A stretch of 64,000 bases of DNA from Haloechinothrix aidingensis (GTDB lineage: Bacteria; Actinomycetota; Actinomycetes; Mycobacteriales; Pseudonocardiaceae): the NCBI RefSeq assembly GCF_013450155.1, contig NZ_JACCKD010000002.1, forward strand, positions 300,531 through 364,530, written 5' to 3'. Numbering within the stretch: the stretch's first letter is position 1; each line of letters opens with the position of its first letter. Below are positions 42,389 through 50,983 of this stretch, piece by piece. The notes beneath the pieces were generated by a model. That model did not search any database and was not told where the DNA came from. It saw nothing but the letters and a program-made list of their open reading frames with translations. Position numbers and translations under genes: made by a program.

Positions 42389-42993
42389 ACCGGCATCGCG
42401 GCGTGAGAGGTCCGGTCGCGCGGCGTCCGGCCGTCGAGCGGAAGCTGACCGCCGGGGCCGACGTCGCCGACCTCGGATGCGGCTGCGGGGCGTCCACGAT
42501 CCTGCTTGCCGAGGCGTTTCCGAACTCGCGGTTCGTCGGCTACGACTGCCGCGAGACGTCCATCGAGACGGCCCGCCGCCGCGCCGCCGAGTCCGGTGTC
42601 CCCGATCGCGTGCGGTTCGAGGTGGCCTCGGCGGATGCCTACCCGGGTGTCTACGACGTCGTGACCTTCTTCGACTTCCCGCTGGACACCGGTGACCCGG
42701 CGAGCGTGGCACGGCACGTACTGGACTCGCTACAGCAGGACGGCACCTGGATGATCGTCGAGCCGCGCACCGCGAACCGGGCGCGGGACGGGCCCGACCC
42801 CACCGGGTGCCTGTCCGAAGCGGTGTCCACCCTGGTCCGAGCTCGCGCGTTGCCGGAGTGCAGCGGTCGGATGACCATCGGAACACCGGTGGGAAGCGCC
42901 GGGCTGGACGACGTGCTCCGCACGGCCGGGTTCACCCGCGTGCGTGCGGCCGCGCACGCCCCGTGCCATGTCGTGCTGGAAGCGCGGCCGTGA
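42385..42993 (+). CDS. N-terminally truncated methyltransferase paralogue
   Basis: ATG 42385 overlaps the preceding stop (ATGA) and opens a 202-residue protein. It aligns with the C-terminal two-thirds of its neighbour: VADLGCGCGASTILLAEAFP against VADVGCGHGVSTITMARAYP, and the common end TRVRAAAHAP...LEARP. The whole winged-helix domain is missing. The motif I core stays intact, so SAM binding is possible. The best reading is a tandem duplication that lost its 5' half and became coupled to the parent. Confidence 0.75.
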   Translation: MNRHRGVRGPVARRPAVERKLTAGADVADLGCGCGASTILLAEAFPNSRFVGYDCRETSIETARRRAAESGVPDRVRFEVASADAYPGVYDVVTFFDFPLDTGDPASVARHVLDSLQQDGTWMIVEPRTANRARDGPDPTGCLSEAVSTLVRARALPECSGRMTIGTPVGSAGLDDVLRTAGFTRVRAAAHAPCHVVLEARP

Positions 42994-43028
42994 CGACCAC
43001 CCCGGCAGCACCCCTCGGCACCGGGCCG

Positions 43029-43727
43029 TCAGCCCACCCGCGTGGCGCGACCGGACAGGTGTGCCGACAGCGGGGTGTCCGGGAACGCCCGGACGCTCCG
43101 CTTGAGCTCGGCGAAGCCGGGCCAGCGGGCCAGCGTGGTGACCGAGTCCCACAGGCGCAGGGCGTCGTCCCCGGAGGGCACCTGGTCGATGACCGGGCCG
43201 AACAGCGCGGGCCCGTCCGGCGGGTCGAAACTCAGGATCGGTGTGCCGACGCCTCCTCCGGCACGTTCCACAGCCTCCTCGGTCTCCGCGCGCAGCCCCT
43301 CGTCCCAGCCGCCGTCCTCGGCTGCCGAGGCGAACTCGGCGGGCAGACCCACGCTGTCCAGGATCGCCACCAGGTCACGTGGCCGTGCCGTTTCGGCGAG
43401 CACCGCTTCGAACGTCGCGTCCGGAGGGGCGGGCGCGTTCCACACGGCCTCACCCATCGCGCGGTACAGCTCGCCGATCGCCTCGGGGCCGCGCGACTGC
43501 CGGACGGCGGCCACGACCCGGAGCATCTCCAGCCCGCGCTGGTGCGCGTCGGGGTAGCCCTCCGGCCGGGTCTCGTAGCCGATCGGTTCGTTGAGGATCC
43601 GCAGCGAGAGCGGCCGCCAGCGGACCGACAGGGGGCGCTGCCGCCCGACATCGCGCACCCACTCCGCCGTCACCCAGCAGAACGGGCATACCGGGTCGAA
43701 GAAGAACTCGAGGTCCACGTCGTGCAT
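43029..43727 (-). CDS. DsbA-family mycothiol-dependent reductase (Rv2466c-like)
   Basis: The 232-residue thioredoxin-fold protein begins with LEFFFDPVCPFCWVTAEWV (active site CPFC; Rv2466c has CPWC). It follows Rv2466c closely: LSLRILNE, LYRAMGEAVWN, GTPILSFDPPDGPALFGPV and a final LARWPGFAELKRSVR. In M. tuberculosis the protein is a mycothiol-using reductase that activates nitro drugs and is induced by oxidative stress. ATG 43727 fits the ribosome site GAGGGAG better than GTG 43736. Confidence 0.9.
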   Translation of the reverse strand: MHDVDLEFFFDPVCPFCWVTAEWVRDVGRQRPLSVRWRPLSLRILNEPIGYETRPEGYPDAHQRGLEMLRVVAAVRQSRGPEAIGELYRAMGEAVWNAPAPPDATFEAVLAETARPRDLVAILDSVGLPAEFASAAEDGGWDEGLRAETEEAVERAGGGVGTPILSFDPPDGPALFGPVIDQVPSGDDALRLWDSVTTLARWPGFAELKRSVRAFPDTPLSAHLSGRATRVG

Positions 43728-43947
43728 CACGCCCACTCCCTCTCGTCGACTGCCTGAACGGCCTCGCCACCATCAAGCCTGCCACGGGCGGGCCGCGGGC
43801 GCTGCGCGCACGGTACTCACCTGACCGGCACGCCGCTGATCGGTAGAGCGTCGCGCACGGGTCCGCGCACGGGTCACAGCGTCGCGCTGCCGGTCGCGGC
43901 GATCCCGACCGGCAGCGCGACACCAACGCTCAGCGCGTCCTGCGCGC

Positions 43948-45888
43948 TCAGCGTTTACCCACAGTTCCCCTGCCGAGTTCCTGGAAGATGTACAGGCCAC
44001 CGTTGCGATCGGACCCGTAGACCCAGGGTTCGCCGGGTTCCTTCCACACGCCCCAGAAGTCGTGCGGCAGGCCACCGTTGGACGCGACGAACTCCTCGGA
44101 CTCGTCGAAGAACCGCGCGACCTCTACCGGGTTGGAGGGGTCGGTGATGTCGAGCACCAGCATGCCGTCCCGGTACCAGGAGATGTAGGCCTGCACGCGG
44201 CCCTCGTCCGTGGTCTCCACCACGATGTTGTGCACCGAGTACGTCCCGAACGGGTCGCAGCCCGGCACCGGCTCGGCAGCCGCGCTACAGGCGGTGTCGA
44301 AGGTCGAGGCCAGCTCCGGGTTGGCCGGGTCGGAGTAGTCCCAGATCCGCACGCCGCCCCACTCCGAGCTCGGCACGTTGTTCGTGATGACCACGGCGGC
44401 GGCACCGGCGGCGTCCGCGTTGACGTTCTTCTCCCGGAACGTGCACGCCCCACGGCGCACCACGGCGATATCGCCCTCGTCGATCGCGTCCGCGTTCAGG
44501 ATCTCGTCGCCGTCACAGGCCCTGCCGATCCATACCGCTTCCCCGCTCAGCGTGCCGACATCGGAGAACTTCGGCTGGTCGCCCGCCAGCTCCGCGGCGG
44601 GGAAGGTCGTCCCCTCCAGCGGCCCCGACTCGACGGTCACGCTGTCGGCGTCCACTGTGCTCTCGTTACCGGTCTGCGCCCCCTCGAACTCGTCACCGGC
44701 GAGCGTGGACAGCGCGACACCGGGCAGTGGGGCCGGCGGGTCGCCCTCGCCGAACGTGAGGTTGGTCGGCGGCCGGTTCGCCCACGCGTCGAAATCCTCC
44801 TCCGTCTCCACCACGATCGACCCGTCCTCGCTCGGCCACGCGGCGTGGCTGTTGACCTCCCCGTCCAGCGAGCCGTTCTCGGCGTCGAGCGCCACCGAGA
44901 CGACCTGCGGATCCGACGGGTCCGCGATGTCGAGCAACACCAGTCCTGCGTCCCAGTTGGACAGGTACGCCCGCGTTCCGTCCGCGCTGATGGTGATGTC
45001 GTGCAGGAAACGGTTCCGCGAGTCACCGAACCCGTCGAGCAGCCACAGGGCCGCGTCCAGCACCCGGTCGGTGTCCTCGGTCTCGTCACCGACACCGGGG
45101 TCGAAGACCTCTTCCGCACCCCACGCGCTGACCATCTCGGGTTCGGTGGGATCGGTGATGTCGAAGACCCGGAAGGTGTCGAAGACCGACTCGGCGACGA
45201 TCGCGGCGTAGTCCTTCGACCCCTGGCTGAACAACCAGATGTTGTGCACGCCGACGTCGTTGACGCCGCCGAACAGGTCATCCGAGATCGGGTTGATCTC
45301 GTCCGCCCTGATCGACGAGAGATGCCGCGCGTCGGTGGGGTCGTCGACGTCGTAGAGCTCGATGCCACCGGGACCATCGGCGCATGGTTCGTTGGAGTGC
45401 GCGAGGACCGTTCCCGAGTTGAGGGTGTCCACCTTGACGTCGTTGGACCGGCTGCCTTCCGGGGACGGGATGATGTCCACGTGCTCGGGCTCGTGCACGT
45501 TGTGCACGTCCCAGACCCACACGCCTGCCTCGTCCTCCCCGCCACACGGGCTGTTGAACGTGCCGGTGTAGGCGAAGCCGTCGTGCGACCAGACGTCCGT
45601 GGTCGCGTTCTCGTCGAGCCGCTCCCCACGCCCGCGCAACGCGAGGTTCTTCCGGTGCGTCTGCCCGGACCCGTCGCTGACCACCCCGGAGGCGTCCAGC
45701 TCAGCCAGCCGGCCACTGGGGTCGCTGCGCTCCAGCTCGTCCTGGCCGGCGTCCGCGTCGTCCTCCTGGACCGTGCCGCCGGGCCCGGTGTGCCCGTGCG
45801 GGCCGGAGCCCGTGGCGTGCACGGCCACGTTGCTGCCCCCGACGAGCAACAGGGCCATCGCGATCGATACGACACCTCTTCGTTTCAT
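43948..45888 (-). CDS. Secreted LVIVD-repeat protein with PA domain
   Basis: From ATG 45888 the protein has 646 residues. The signal peptide is GVVSIAMALLLVGGSNVAVHA. LVIVD-type beta-propeller repeats follow, with blades containing RVFDITDPTEPEMVSAW, LVLLDIADPSDPQVVSV and MLVLDITDPSNPVEVARF. A protease-associated (PA) insert lies at about 480-560 (GDIAVVRRGACTFREKNVNADAAGAAAVVITN). The protein is very acidic and has no anchor. It probably acts outside the cell as a binding scaffold or hydrolase accessory; no catalytic residues are apparent. Confidence 0.85.
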   Translation of the reverse strand: MKRRGVVSIAMALLLVGGSNVAVHATGSGPHGHTGPGGTVQEDDADAGQDELERSDPSGRLAELDASGVVSDGSGQTHRKNLALRGRGERLDENATTDVWSHDGFAYTGTFNSPCGGEDEAGVWVWDVHNVHEPEHVDIIPSPEGSRSNDVKVDTLNSGTVLAHSNEPCADGPGGIELYDVDDPTDARHLSSIRADEINPISDDLFGGVNDVGVHNIWLFSQGSKDYAAIVAESVFDTFRVFDITDPTEPEMVSAWGAEEVFDPGVGDETEDTDRVLDAALWLLDGFGDSRNRFLHDITISADGTRAYLSNWDAGLVLLDIADPSDPQVVSVALDAENGSLDGEVNSHAAWPSEDGSIVVETEEDFDAWANRPPTNLTFGEGDPPAPLPGVALSTLAGDEFEGAQTGNESTVDADSVTVESGPLEGTTFPAAELAGDQPKFSDVGTLSGEAVWIGRACDGDEILNADAIDEGDIAVVRRGACTFREKNVNADAAGAAAVVITNNVPSSEWGGVRIWDYSDPANPELASTFDTACSAAAEPVPGCDPFGTYSVHNIVVETTDEGRVQAYISWYRDGMLVLDITDPSNPVEVARFFDESEEFVASNGGLPHDFWGVWKEPGEPWVYGSDRNGGLYIFQELGRGTVGKR

Positions 45889-46250
45889 ACGATCCTCTAC
45901 CTCCTCTGCCGGGTGGGCGGGTCGCGCCCGTACCGGTCGGCCCGGTCGACCCGAACACGCCGCGCGACCGGGTGTGGCGCCGGCACCGGTCAAGCTCGAT
46001 CCGGCGGTGACGTTCTCGGGCGGTGAGGCGCCTGCGACCGGTGTGCGCTGACGCCTCCGGTAACTGAATATCGCGACAAAACGGGTAGGTGTGACCTATA
46101 CCACTCGAATGGAGCAGCCGGGACACGTGCCCGAGCCCGGCGCCGGGCCGGCGAGACCCGCACACCTGTCATCGAGCTGACACTGCGTCCGGGCAGTCGG
46201 CGGCCAGTGATGTAACGATGGAGACCAGGCGACGAGGAAAGGCACGGCCA
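45889..46250. other. Gap between the LVIVD gene and the MerT-like gene
   Basis: No gene is supported. Around 46057-46110 the sequence is somewhat richer in A+T (ATATCGCGACAAAACGGG), a possible leftward promoter for the LVIVD gene. An ATG at 46218 in frame with the MerT-like gene has no ribosome site. Confidence 0.35.
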
Positions 46251-46649
46251 GTGACGGAAACGACCGAGAATGCCCACGATGCCGAGGAGCCCGGCACGGC
46301 AGCAGCGCGGCGCGGCGGCCTGCCGGTGTGGCGAACAGGCATCGCCGGCGGCCTGGTCGGCATCCTGTGCTGCGTGGGGCCGACGGCACTCGCGTTGTTC
46401 GGCGTGGTCAGCGCCGGTACGGCGTTCGCGTGGGCGACCACGCTCTACGGTGACTACGCGTGGTGGTTCCGCCTTGCCGGGCTCGCCGTGCTGATCGCGC
46501 TGGTGTGGTTCAACCTGCGGCGCCGGAACCAGTGCAGCATCGCGGGGATACGCCGGTGGCGCTGGCGGCTGGCAGGCATGGCAGCGATCGCGGTAGCCAC
46601 ATACGTGTCCCTGTACGGGCTCACCACCTGGCTGGGCACGTTCGCCTGA
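46251..46649 (+). CDS. MerT-like small membrane protein
   Basis: The 132-residue protein starts at GTG 46251, preceded by GAGGAAAGG; the in-frame ATG 46218 is an alternative. Three transmembrane helices are predicted. The first holds GGLVGILCCVGPTALALFG, the vicinal Cys pair of mercuric transport proteins (MerT). The other conserved loop cysteines of MerT are reduced to one (RRRNQCSIAGIRR). It may carry a thiophilic metal or a sulphur-bound substrate. It is convergent with the radical SAM/methyltransferase operon. Confidence 0.7.
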   Translation: MTETTENAHDAEEPGTAAARRGGLPVWRTGIAGGLVGILCCVGPTALALFGVVSAGTAFAWATTLYGDYAWWFRLAGLAVLIALVWFNLRRRNQCSIAGIRRWRWRLAGMAAIAVATYVSLYGLTTWLGTFA

Positions 46650-46706
46650 GCAGAACGGGCACAGAGCGGGCACAGCGCGGCTCGGCCGATGCGCCACTCG
46701 CGCCTG

Positions 46707-47495
46707 CTACCGCTTCTCGGCGACGAGCAGCGCGTAACCGAGCAGCCCGTCGGCGACGGCCTCGCGTGCCAACGCGCAGTAGCGCAGCACCGCGTCCACG
46801 TCGACCCCGGCCTGGTGCAGCCGCGTGAACGACGTCATCCGCAGCAGCCGTACGCGCGCGTCGATCTGCTCGATCATGCGCTCGAGCGCGGCGTCGTGCC
46901 GTTCGGTACACACCGTGGTCAGTCCCGCCCCTGCGAGGATCTCGCTGTACTCCTCGAGCGACCGGGCGTCGGCGATACAGGCCACCCATGCCGCGAGCGT
47001 GCTCAGCTCCGCGGGCAGCCCTTCCCCGGTGACGGTCACGTCGGTGATACCGGCCCGGCCCCCGTCGCGCAGCACGCGCGCGAGCTCGGCCGCGGCCCGT
47101 TCCTTGTCCGGGAACGTGCAGAACGCGCATTCGCACACCACCGTGTCGAACCGGCCGTCCGGAAGCGGGATGTGCTCGGCGTCGCCGTGGTGAAACCCCA
47201 CCTTCGCGGACAGGCCGGCCTCCTGGGTCTCCGCGACGGCCGATTCCAGCACGTCCTGGCCGAGCTCGACCCCGTCCACCGTGACGTCGAAGTCCGCGGC
47301 CAGCATCCGGGCCGTCGTCCCGGTACCGGCGGCGACATCGAGCACCCGGTGCCCGGCACGGACACCGAGCCGCTCGGCCAACCGCCGCGTCAGGCTCAGC
47401 CCGCCAGGGTGGTAGGAAGGACCGAGAACCATCGCCACGGCGTCCGTGCCGTAGGCGCGGGAGCAGCACGCCTTCGCGTCCTCAGCGCTCGTCAT
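46707..47495 (-). CDS. SAM methyltransferase with N-terminal Cys-Cys motif
   Basis: The 262-residue protein begins DAKACCSRAYGTDAV and continues VLGPSYHPGGLSLTRRLAE before the SAM core VLDVAAGTGTTARMLA, GVELGQDVLE and CECAFCTFPDKERAA. The second cysteine-rich loop (CECAFC) sits where the substrate would bind. Thiol-rich methyltransferases of this kind often act on metals or metalloids or on sulphur-bound substrates, but I cannot name the reaction. Its ATG overlaps the end of the radical SAM gene by 14 bp, so the two are co-translated. Confidence 0.8.
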   Translation of the reverse strand: MTSAEDAKACCSRAYGTDAVAMVLGPSYHPGGLSLTRRLAERLGVRAGHRVLDVAAGTGTTARMLAADFDVTVDGVELGQDVLESAVAETQEAGLSAKVGFHHGDAEHIPLPDGRFDTVVCECAFCTFPDKERAAAELARVLRDGGRAGITDVTVTGEGLPAELSTLAAWVACIADARSLEEYSEILAGAGLTTVCTERHDAALERMIEQIDARVRLLRMTSFTRLHQAGVDVDAVLRYCALAREAVADGLLGYALLVAEKR

Positions 47496-49092
47496 CGCGA
47501 TACACCTTCGATCCGGACGGTGAGTCGATCAGCACCGGTCCCAGCTCGGTCGCGTTCGGCACCACGCCGTCGACGCGCACGCCGGACATCTGCTCGCGTA
47601 CCTGCTCCCGGTAGCCGACGGAGTTGTACGCGCAGAACGGGATCATCCGCCCGTCCGGGGTGATCTCCTCGACACAGCACTTCATGAGCTGCTTGACGTT
47701 GAGCGTGTACGGGTCCTGGAAGTCCTGCACCACGATCATGAACGCGCGGTCGGTGAGGTCGGCGATCGCCCCCGGCAGGTTCACACCACACGCCTCGGCG
47801 CAGTCCAGCGCGTCGGCGGCCTGCTTGAGCCGATCCTCGGTCACCTCGGTGCCCATCGAGGCTGATGCGCTCCAGAGTTTCTCCAGCGCCTCGCGGATGG
47901 CGTAGTCCGGCACGACCCGGTTCGACACGTAGTCCAGGTAGTCCTCCACGTCGAGCAGCCTCGGGATGGGCACGACACCGAAGTCGGGCGCGCCCGGCTC
48001 GCCCTCGGTGAGCAGGTAGGTGATCGAGCGGCAGGTCGGGAAGCAGCAGGGGACGGGGAAGAAGTCGTCCTTGCCGAACCAGTCCGGGCGCTGCTCGGTG
48101 AGCAACCGGATCACATCCGGGTTGGTCAGCCTGGTCATCGGGTCGAACTCGACATGCCTGCCGGAGTGTGTCACCGGCTGGAACGACACCGACCGCACAG
48201 CAGGGTGCGCGAGGCCGAACTCGACGATGTCGCCGATCTCGTGCTCGTTGAGCCCCCGCTCGATCGCGGCGACCAGCGTGACCGTCAGGCCCGCATCCGC
48301 GCAGTTGTCCAGGGCGCGGCGCTTGCTCTCCCGCAGGTCCGCCCCCCGGATCTCCCGGTGGGTGCGCTCGTCGAACCCGTCGAACTGCAGGTAGATGTTC
48401 ACCGAACGGTTCTCCACCCGGTTGCGCTCCCCCAGTGCGGCGACGAAGCGCTTGTCGCTTGCCAGCCGGATCCCGTTGGTGTTGAGGTTGACGTTGCGGA
48501 TCGGCTTGGCCTGGGCGAGGTCGATGAAGTCCAGGATGTTCTTGTGAATGGTGGGCTCCCCTCCGGAGAACATCACCACTTCGGCCTCGCCTTCGGACTC
48601 GACGAAGGTGTCCAGCATCAACTCGCACTGCTCGTGGGTGATCGAGTACCCAGACGCCGTTGTGCTGTCGCCGTCGGCCGAGGTCACCGTCTCCGTGCCG
48701 TGCTGACCCGAGTCCGCGAAACAGATCGGACAGTCCAGATTGCATCCGGTATTGACCTCGATGATGCCCAGGCACGCGTGCTGCTTGTGCTCCGGGCACA
48801 GCCCGCAGTCCAGCGGGCATCCGTCGGCCACCTCGGTCTGGAACGTCAGCGGCACGGTTCCCGGCTTGTTGAACCGTGCCGAGGAGAGGTAGCTTTCCGC
48901 GTCGGAGTAGGTCAGCGCCTCGAACCAGCCGTGCTCGGCACACCGCTTGCGCAGGTACACCTTGTTGTCCCTGATGTTGACCTGGGCGTCCACCGGCGTC
49001 TTGCACACCGGGCAGATGCTCTTGGTGAACTCGACGAACACCTCGTCGCGATCACGTTTGACCCGGTCCTGCTGCTGATCATCGAGCGTCAT
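47482..49092 (-). CDS. Cysteine-rich radical SAM enzyme related to Tes/MJ0619
   Basis: The 536-residue enzyme has a zinc-like CPVC (27-30) and C51, a ferredoxin-like CPLDCGLCPEH (92-102), and the radical SAM cluster motif CNLDCPIC (C117, C121, C124) within IIEVNTGCNLDCPICFAD. The SAM-binding VMFSGGEPTIH lies further on. Further cysteines follow: PCCFPTCRS, DCAEACG and LMKCCVEE. CPLDCGLC just before the radical SAM motif is typical of the archaeal tetraether synthase and of MJ0619-like methylases. It should use a 5'-deoxyadenosyl radical to alkylate or join unreactive carbons. The substrate is unknown. Confidence 0.85.
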   Translation of the reverse strand: MTLDDQQQDRVKRDRDEVFVEFTKSICPVCKTPVDAQVNIRDNKVYLRKRCAEHGWFEALTYSDAESYLSSARFNKPGTVPLTFQTEVADGCPLDCGLCPEHKQHACLGIIEVNTGCNLDCPICFADSGQHGTETVTSADGDSTTASGYSITHEQCELMLDTFVESEGEAEVVMFSGGEPTIHKNILDFIDLAQAKPIRNVNLNTNGIRLASDKRFVAALGERNRVENRSVNIYLQFDGFDERTHREIRGADLRESKRRALDNCADAGLTVTLVAAIERGLNEHEIGDIVEFGLAHPAVRSVSFQPVTHSGRHVEFDPMTRLTNPDVIRLLTEQRPDWFGKDDFFPVPCCFPTCRSITYLLTEGEPGAPDFGVVPIPRLLDVEDYLDYVSNRVVPDYAIREALEKLWSASASMGTEVTEDRLKQAADALDCAEACGVNLPGAIADLTDRAFMIVVQDFQDPYTLNVKQLMKCCVEEITPDGRMIPFCAYNSVGYREQVREQMSGVRVDGVVPNATELGPVLIDSPSGSKVYRDDER

Positions 49093-49222
49093 GCGCGCCT
49101 CCGTGTCGTGTGCCGGTAGCCCCAGCCGGTAGCCCCAGCCGGTTGCTCCTGCCGGATTTCCCGGGCCAGCACACCAGAAACCACGCTGCCGCGCAGGAAC
49201 ACTGTCTCCCCACCGACACTGG

Positions 49223-49309
49223 GTGTGCTGAATGACGCTTTCACTCCGTCAGGTGGCGTGAATGACGCATTCAGCTCGCCGTGTGGAGTGAAAGCGTCAT
49301 TCAGCACAC
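49223..49309. repeat. Palindromic TGAATGACGC repeat element
   Basis: Perfect 25-bp inverted arms (49223-49247 and 49285-49309), each containing GTGTGCTGAATGACGC or its complement, flank a smaller palindrome TGAATG-acg-CATTCA (49259-49273). The unit is thus three copies of the GAATGACGC core. It invades the 3' end of the MFS gene and supplies its stop codon. Similar elements are dispersed in Amycolatopsis-like genomes (from memory). Confidence 0.75.
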
Positions 49310-50577
49310 GGCTCGGGTGTGGCGCCTTCGTGGTTCCGGCTTCCGACGTGGGGTGGGCGGATCACGATCGCGGCGATCGCCACGGTGACCGGCATGGCCG
49401 ACGCGACGAGGAGGGCGGGTACGTAGCTGCCCGCGAGCTCGAACACCCCGGCGAAGGCCAGCGGCCCGAACGCGGTCGATCCGACCATCACAGCCGAGAC
49501 GGTCCCCCGGATCGCGCCGATGTGCGCGGTACCGAAGTACCGGGTCAGTGTCGCCGCCTCCAGCGCCCGCACGCTTCCACCCGCGGCACCGATGAGCAGG
49601 CCGAGCAGCACGGCGAGCACGCCGGGCGAGACGACGGTGGCCAGCACGAGGCCGCCGAGCAGGCAGGCCATGCACGCCACCAGCAGGATCCGGTTGTGCA
49701 CGCGGTCGGCCAGGTAGCCTGCCGCGAATGTCGCGAGCAGGTTCGCCACGGTCTGCGGGATGAAGTTCGCCGCGGCCTCCGTGGCACTCAGGCCCTGCTC
49801 GCCGAGCAAGCTGATCTGGTGGAAGTTGATGGCCGTGACCAGCAGGCTCACCGTGGCGATCGCCGCAGTCACGACCCAGAAGAACGGGGTGCGCAGCGCG
49901 GCGGCGCGGGTGAGCCCCCAGGCGTGGCGCTCACCGGACGATCCGTCGTCGGGCGCACCGTCGGGTCGCTGCCCCAGATCCGCCGGGCGGTCCCGCATGC
50001 CGAACCACGCCACGGGCAGCACGACAAGGGCGATCGTCACACCCTGCGCCAGCCAGGCGGACCGCCAACCCCACTGCGCGATCACAACACCTTCCAGCAG
50101 TACGGGAGCGAGCGCGATCGCCGACGCACCGATGGCACTGACCACGCCGAGCGCGGTGCCGCGTCGCTTGTCGAACCACAGAGCCACCGCGGTCGTCGCC
50201 GCCAGCCCGAGAGCACCCTGCCCCGCCATCCGGATCGCGACGAATCCCCCGGTCAGCCCGACCACCGAGCTGACGGCGGCCAGGGCGCACAGCGCGGCCG
50301 AGAACACCAGCCCGATCACGGTCATCACCCGGCGCACGCCGAACCGGTCGAGCATCCGCCCGACGAACGGCATCGCGAACGCCCCGGAGAGCGTGCCGAC
50401 GAGGTAGGCGGCCGAGACGGTCGAGCGGCTGATACCGAGCTCGGCGATCATCGGGTCGATGAACACCGAGACGGCCGCGGTCTGACCCGGCGCGCTCGCC
50501 GCGACCATCAACGTGGCGAAGCCGACGATGTGCCATCCGTAGAAGCCGGCCGGGGAACGGGGGCCGCGCGTGCGCAC
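49297..50577 (-). CDS. MFS transporter (OFA-like)
   Basis: The 426-residue protein begins with SPAGFYGWHIVGFATLMVAAS, the oxalate/formate antiporter-like start, and has 12 predicted helices with a central cytoplasmic loop (about 195-220). The MFS signature is FVGRMLDRFGVRRVM. It probably moves a small organic anion; the substrate is unknown. Its last residues (ending PCAE) and stop are encoded by the inverted repeat at 49285-49309, so the original C-terminus has been replaced. GTG start. Confidence 0.88.
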   Translation of the reverse strand: MRTRGPRSPAGFYGWHIVGFATLMVAASAPGQTAAVSVFIDPMIAELGISRSTVSAAYLVGTLSGAFAMPFVGRMLDRFGVRRVMTVIGLVFSAALCALAAVSSVVGLTGGFVAIRMAGQGALGLAATTAVALWFDKRRGTALGVVSAIGASAIALAPVLLEGVVIAQWGWRSAWLAQGVTIALVVLPVAWFGMRDRPADLGQRPDGAPDDGSSGERHAWGLTRAAALRTPFFWVVTAAIATVSLLVTAINFHQISLLGEQGLSATEAAANFIPQTVANLLATFAAGYLADRVHNRILLVACMACLLGGLVLATVVSPGVLAVLLGLLIGAAGGSVRALEAATLTRYFGTAHIGAIRGTVSAVMVGSTAFGPLAFAGVFELAGSYVPALLVASAMPVTVAIAAIVIRPPHVGSRNHEGATPEPCAE

Positions 50578-50983
50578 AGGCGAAGTCAGGGTCGCTCCTC
50601 AGGGGGTCGGCGGCAGTTCGGGTTCGGCACCTCGCGGCGATCCCCGTTGAGCGCACGCGGTCGGCCTCCCCGCGGCTCGGCGACGCTTCGCGCCGCCTCC
50701 GGCCGGACCGGCTCATCCCCTCCGTGAGCCGCGAGGTCGTACGCGGCCATGCTACCTGGTCGGCGGGCTCGCTCTACCTGCTCGCCGGGCTCGCTCCGGC
50801 AGGCCCGCGGGTCCTGTCCTGCCCGGCACGAACGCTTCCACCGTTCGCGTGACAGGCACGGCTCCACCCGGCGTCCGGCGCCCTGAGGTGCTAGAACGAG
50901 GCCATCCCGCTGTGCGCGGCACTGTCGGCGCCCCGGAGCCTGCGGGAGCCACACGGGCACCGACCGAGACCGAAGGGAACGAT
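50578..50983. other. Divergent gap of about 400 bp
   Basis: No gene is supported. The region lies between a leftward MFS gene and a rightward DUF4389 gene, so it must hold their promoters; I could not place -35/-10 pairs. GAAGGG (50972-50977) is the ribosome site of the DUF4389 gene. Confidence 0.35.
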
